Below, piece after piece: positions 7,233 to 10,652 of a DNA stretch of 10,652 nt. Position 1 is the first letter of the stretch. Each line of letters opens with the position of its first letter. The notes below the pieces were generated by a model that saw only the letters and a program-made list of their open reading frames with translations, was not told the DNA's origin and searched no databases. Location: assembly GCF_000611645.1 (NCBI RefSeq), contig NW_014011940.1, positions 1 through 10,652 on the forward strand, in the 5' to 3' direction. Both the position numbers and the translations under genes were made by a program. The stretch is from Monoraphidium neglectum (lineage: Eukaryota > Chlorophyta > Chlorophyceae > Sphaeropleales > Selenastraceae).

Positions 7233-8238
7233 ATAGACTTTTACATCGAATCATCCGGCCTCCGGTGCATTCTGTCTCTCGTCGGTTGACTTCACGAACG
7301 TCGTCAGCCGAGTTGATGTGAAGTCGCTTGAGAAGCCCGCCGCGCGGAGGCTCCGGCGGAGGCTGGATAGTGCTGCGAATCAAAATAAATAGATACTGAA
7401 GCTTGCAGATGCACACATCTCGCGATGGTTGACTCCAGTGCAACTGCTGGGTGATCTGATGATGTGCGCTGCTGACCTCAGGACACCACGCAGCGCAGTT
7501 ACAGAAGGGGGCACCCACAGAGGTTTCTAGGAGTCTTCGCACGAGCACACGCCTGCAACATCATGCGACAAAGAAGGGGAAGCGGCCGAGGCCATAGTAT
7601 GCAACTGCGTGCCTTGGGAAGATGGGTTCTGCAGCACCCATGGCCAGGGGACCACACAAAGCTAGCTTTACCGTATGCAGGCTCACAGCCATAGGCGCGG
7701 AGGTCCAGCATTTGGATTTGCCAACACTCGTCCCCATATAACAGGATCAAGCTATGGCGCAGAGCGAGCATGAGTCGTCCGTGCCACCACAGCCCAAATC
7801 AACATCACCATGCCTTGATCAATGAACTCGCCGCCCGAAACAGGGTACCCCTTCGCACTTTAGTAAGGTGTGTGCCTGCTACTGCAAGTTTCAAGCGATA
7901 TTTTAAACAATCATGCATGCCCTCTGGGCCTGCAAGGCTTCAGAATGTTATTGAAGCGCGTCACCCCACAAGTGAGGTACAGTGACAGTTGTGCAAAACT
8001 TGTGCACATGTCAGAGGCCCACCCACCGGCTGTCATCACGCCTTGCCCTGGCAGAAGGGCACACTGGATGTCACAGTGGAGAAACCCCCCTTTTCAGCAG
8101 TCATCGATGGCTGCAGCGGCACCCACGCTTAGTGTGACGGCGAGGTGCCACCCTGCCTGTGCTGCCAGACTGACAAGGTCTGGCCCCTTGTCAGGATCGC
8201 ATACAGCGGGTGAGCACACGAGATGCGAGAACGCGAGC

Positions 8239-8290
8239 TAGATCTTTACATATACATATATATAGATCTTTACATATATATATATATATA
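8239..8290. repeat. TA microsatellite with a 24-bp tandem duplication
   Basis: TAGATCTTTACATATA occurs at 8239-8254 and 8263-8278, followed by a pure TA run to 8290. The unit is a 24-bp tandem duplication ending in a variable number of TA. This is one of the most AT-rich spots of the window and easily unwound. Short peptide frames across it are artefacts of the repeat. Confidence 0.9.
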
Positions 8291-8894
8291 GGTGTTGGTT
8301 TGGTGCGTGTGCGCATGCCGTGGCGGTTTGGTGTGAGACGAGAGGAGCACGCAGGGCACGTGGAGTCTGAAGTTGTCAGGTGCACTTGGCAGCACGCAGC
8401 GCTTTGACGTGTGGCAGTCGCGCAGGCCAAGGTATGTACACAAACGTTACAAATGCAACACAGCAGGCATTGGGCGGGCTGGGTGCGCCGCAACGAAGTA
8501 CCCCTCCTGCACCAGAGCTGCGGGAGTGGAAGCGCTTGCAGCTGGCAGATCCCCGCAGTCACTCGGCAGTACAGTAGTGGCAGTCGGTCCACGCTGCACA
8601 CCAGCGTGTATCACACCTCTAGCCGCGCAACCTGACACGCGTGTCGTCGCGCGCCGTCCTGTGACGCATGGCAGGGCTGGCCGTTCCAAGTCAAGCCCTG
8701 AGAGAGCCCCGGGAGCCCAGCGGTCAGACGCAGGACAGCATGAATTGTGAGATCCTCGAGGTATCATAATTGAGTCCTGAGGGATGACAGGTTTAAATAT
8801 GTTTCAGACTTGCGTGCATGACCTCGCGCGCAGCCACGCTTTGCGGCCGTGGCGCACCCAGCACAAGGGTGCTGGCGCTCCGGGGAGCTGCATA

Positions 8895-8907
8895 CCCCCC
8901 CCCCCCC
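8895..8907. repeat. Homopolymer of 13 C
   Basis: A run of 13 C is followed directly by GGGG. Such runs are length-unstable and are frequent sequencing-error spots, so the exact count should be treated with caution. Confidence 0.9.
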
Positions 8908-9173
8908 GGGGTGTCCTAGACGAGTGCATGAGGACGTCCTCATCTTGGGAGATGCAGGCTGCTGGGATCAGAAAGCCAGCAGTGCGCAATCACAGCGCAC
9001 GTTGACTGCCGCACATCCTTCTCCTGTGGCGGCGGGTCACAGCCAAACAGGCGAGGAGCGGTTGTGGCGAGCGTTCCCCACAAGCTTCAGGGTCCCGGCG
9101 CGCAGCAGGCAGGCCTGCATGGCGGCTTAGGCAGCACATAAAGCAACTCCAATTTGGAGCCGTAAATGGCCGT

Positions 9174-9190
9174 GGGGGGGTGGGGGGAGG
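9174..9190 (+). repeat. G-rich tract, possible quadruplex
   Basis: The tract is seven G, one T, six G, one A and two G. It has enough guanine for a compact quadruplex, though with unusually short loops. It lies about 600 bases upstream of the F-box gene start, on its coding strand. Confidence 0.5.
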
Positions 9191-9610
9191 TGTATGCTGT
9201 CGAGTCTGCCGGCGCGTGTTGGCCCGAGGGAAGCGAGGTCCGGTTCTCGCGGCTGTTTTGCCAGGGGTTGACAAGGCTTTGCATCGCCCCCATCCTGCGG
9301 GGGACTGTTGTCCAAAGGGCGGAGTCTCAAAGGTCATTATGACAACGTGAACTTTTGGACCTGCCCCAAGAACCTGCCTTGAATGTGGTGAGCTGCACAG
9401 GAGTGGACACCTCGAGCCAACGTGCTGAGCATGTGGCCGGGTGACCCTGTCACTGAACCTCCGCTGCCGCAGCGGTGTCTGGATTATTGAGATCCCACAT
9501 CTGGTTGCTTTGTTGAGCGAGTCCGCGCTCTGCCCTTGCCCACACCGATCTCTGACAGAGCGAGTCGGTGTGTCTCGCATATCAAAATAGAGTAACTTCA
9601 AACCAAATTG

Positions 9611-9620
9611 GAATATATTC
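9611..9620 (+). promoter_or_regulatory. TATA-like element of the F-box gene
   Basis: GAATATATTC is an AT-rich 10-bp palindrome about 165 bases before the F-box ATG, right where the sequence changes from mixed to strongly GC-rich. It would place transcription start near 9640 and give a 5' leader of about 140 bases. This is inference from composition and spacing. Confidence 0.3.
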
Positions 9621-9781
9621 GTTATCTTCTGCGACAGACACTACACCCACCGCTCTCCGGCGCCGTCCGCTCACCAGCCGTCGCGCCGCGGGCAGAGCGC
9701 GAGGTCGCCGCGCGCGCAGGCGCCCTGCCGCCACCCCAGCCCTCGCCGTGCGGCCCCGGCCTCGCCCCCTCCCAGAGCATT

Positions 9782-10450
9782 ATGGCGTGCCCGCCGCACC
9801 CCTACGGCATCAAGCCTAACGGCCAGGCCTTCCTCGAGGCGTGCGGCGACGCGCGCGGGCCGGGGCTCGGCCACATGGGCGCGCTGCCCGATGAGGTGCT
9901 GCTCCAGCTGCTGTACCTGCTGCCCGCATCCGACCTCCAGCGGCTCGGCATGGCCAGCAGGGCGCTGTACGCGTACTGCCACTTCGACGAGCTGTGGAAG
10001 GCGCTACTGCTCGAGGTGGGTGGTGCATGCAGCGCCCATGGCGGGGGGCGCTGCCTCGCACAGCAGCGGCAAGGGGGCGAGCGGGCGGCCGGCCGATCGG
10101 CGTGGCCGGGAGAATGCGTGCAGAGCGCGCGACACGCAGGCTGAGGCGGCGCGCAGCGGCGTGGACTTCGCCACAGCCTGGGCGGAGAATCGTCACCCGG
10201 GCGCCCGGCCACGCCCTGCGCCTGCCGCCCGCGCGGCCCCCGATGTCTTATAGGGCCTGCCCGGCGGCATGCAGTCTTGGCATGGCAGCTGGCGCGAGAC
10301 TTACCTGCTGCACACGCAGCGGCGGTACGTCGCCGGCAGCCATCGGGCGCTGGCGGTACGGGGGCTGTACTCGGACCTGCTGTACCGCCCCTGGCTGTGC
10401 GCGACCGCCGAGCTGCTGCCGGAGTGGTTGGAGGTCGAAAATGTCGACAG
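9782..10450 (+). CDS. F-box protein, probably F-box/JmjC type, N-terminal part (2 exons; continues beyond window)
   Basis: Exon 1 is 9782-10015 and exon 2 is 10254-10450; they join in phase 0 across a 238-base GT-AG intron, giving 143 residues plus a split Arg codon. Residues 33-77 form an F-box (GALPDEVLLQLLYLLPAS, then DLQRLGMASRALYAY, then FDELWKALLLE), which recruits Skp1 in SCF ubiquitin ligases. Exon 2 carries GSWRETYL at 89-96 and YSDLLYRPWLCAT at 117-129, then PEWLEVENVDR. This order (F-box, SWR motif, then a Trp-rich linker ending in N-V-x-R) matches the region before the JmjC domain in plant F-box/JmjC proteins like Arabidopsis At1g78280. The JmjC oxygenase domain itself is not in the window, so that identity is inferred. 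The donor AG|GTAGCG at 10450 opens an intron reaching at least the window edge. A second acceptor 21 bases downstream (exon from 10275) would drop seven residues (GLPGGMQ). Confidence 0.82.
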
Positions 10451-10652
10451 GTAGCGGGGCCCGGAGGGGGGGTCTTGGGGCGGGCGAGTGGGTGAGGAGG
10501 GGTCGCATGGGCAGGACGGGGCGAGCGGCAGGGGCCAGCCCCAGGACGCGCTACGGCCCTCACATCCGCCCAGGCTCGCACGCGGCGCGCCGCCCGGCCT
10601 GCGGCGGCGCCGCGCCCTGAGGGAAGCTCCCTTACGTCGACCGCCGCCGCCC
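10451..10652 (+). other. Partial second intron of the F-box gene
   Basis: After the donor at 10451 the sequence is GC-rich and shows no continuation of the expected protein. The one acceptor-like site (CATCCGCCCAG before 10574) opens an Arg/Pro/Ala-rich frame unlike the family, so I treat the rest of the window as intron. Confidence 0.55.

Larger units (their letters stand above)
6983..9781. other. 2.8-kb divergent intergenic region without a supportable gene
   Basis: The glycosyltransferase (leftward) and the F-box gene (rightward) start from opposite sides, so both promoters lie here. I read all frames and found no domain, no conserved motif and no coherent exon chain; the longest open frames (about 150-200 codons on the minus strand at 7084-7548 and 8990-9601) are low-quality, Cys/Pro/Arg-rich chance translations. 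I saw no tRNA or other recognisable structured RNA. The region holds a TA microsatellite, C and G homopolymers and several short palindromes, including AAAGCTAGCTTT at 7658-7669 and GACACGCGTGTC at 8634-8645. Confidence 0.55.

Noticed and set aside
7499..7771. 90-residue minus-strand frame with an ATG start
   Set aside because: I recognise no family, and neither flanking sequence nor splice sites extend it into a larger protein. I could not support it as a gene.
8239..8290. Bacterial-type promoter or origin suggested by the TA-rich stretch
   Set aside because: The window is clearly eukaryotic with introns; the stretch is a tandem duplication plus TA microsatellite.
8990..9601. 203-residue minus-strand open frame upstream of the F-box gene
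   Set aside because: The translation is Arg/Pro/Cys-rich without domain or hydrophobic pattern and crosses the G-rich tract; it looks like chance.
10574..10652. Third exon of the F-box gene after the acceptor-like CCCAG
   Set aside because: It gives an Arg/Pro-rich stretch rather than the sequence expected between the linker and the JmjC domain, so the real exon is probably beyond the window.

Overview
This window looks like nuclear DNA of a GC-rich microalga, most likely a green alga. It carries four intron-containing genes with GC-rich exons. All eleven splice donors I could place are canonical GT, nine of them GTG, and TGTAA polyadenylation-type motifs lie downstream of two genes. The gene content also fits: a cGMP-kinase-type cyclic-nucleotide receptor, a type II peroxiredoxin, an algal/giant-virus-like glycosyltransferase and an F-box gene resembling the plant F-box/JmjC family. 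The species cannot be named from this. A pelagophyte or haptophyte is possible, but consistently canonical splicing argues against dinoflagellates.

Layout. (1) 1-1627, minus strand: the first five exons of a cyclic-nucleotide-dependent protein kinase, PKG-like, with an N-myristoylation signal, a complete first cyclic-nucleotide-binding domain and the start of a second; the kinase part lies left of the window. (2) 1628-2543: intergenic, with two dyads near the kinase promoter. (3) 2544-4445, minus strand: a mitochondrially targeted type II/PRX5-like peroxiredoxin with an altered active-site loop, in four firm exons plus a tentative tiny last exon. (4) 4446-5784: intergenic, less GC-rich, with an 18-bp perfect palindrome. 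(5) 5785-6982, minus strand: a two-exon glycosyltransferase with a type II membrane anchor. (6) 6983-9781: a 2.8-kb divergent intergenic region with microsatellites and palindromes and no supportable gene. (7) 9782-10450, plus strand: the first two exons of an F-box protein, probably F-box/JmjC, running off the right edge.

The genes do not form an operon or an obvious pathway. They are independent nuclear genes for second-messenger signalling, mitochondrial peroxide removal, Golgi-type glycosylation and a chromatin or ubiquitin-related function. I see no previously undescribed multi-gene system. The most unusual points are the shortened peroxiredoxin active-site loop, the virus-like glycosyltransferase on a host-style membrane anchor, the cGMP-type residue in the first nucleotide pocket, and two long Z-DNA-prone repeats in the same orientation inside introns of neighbouring genes.
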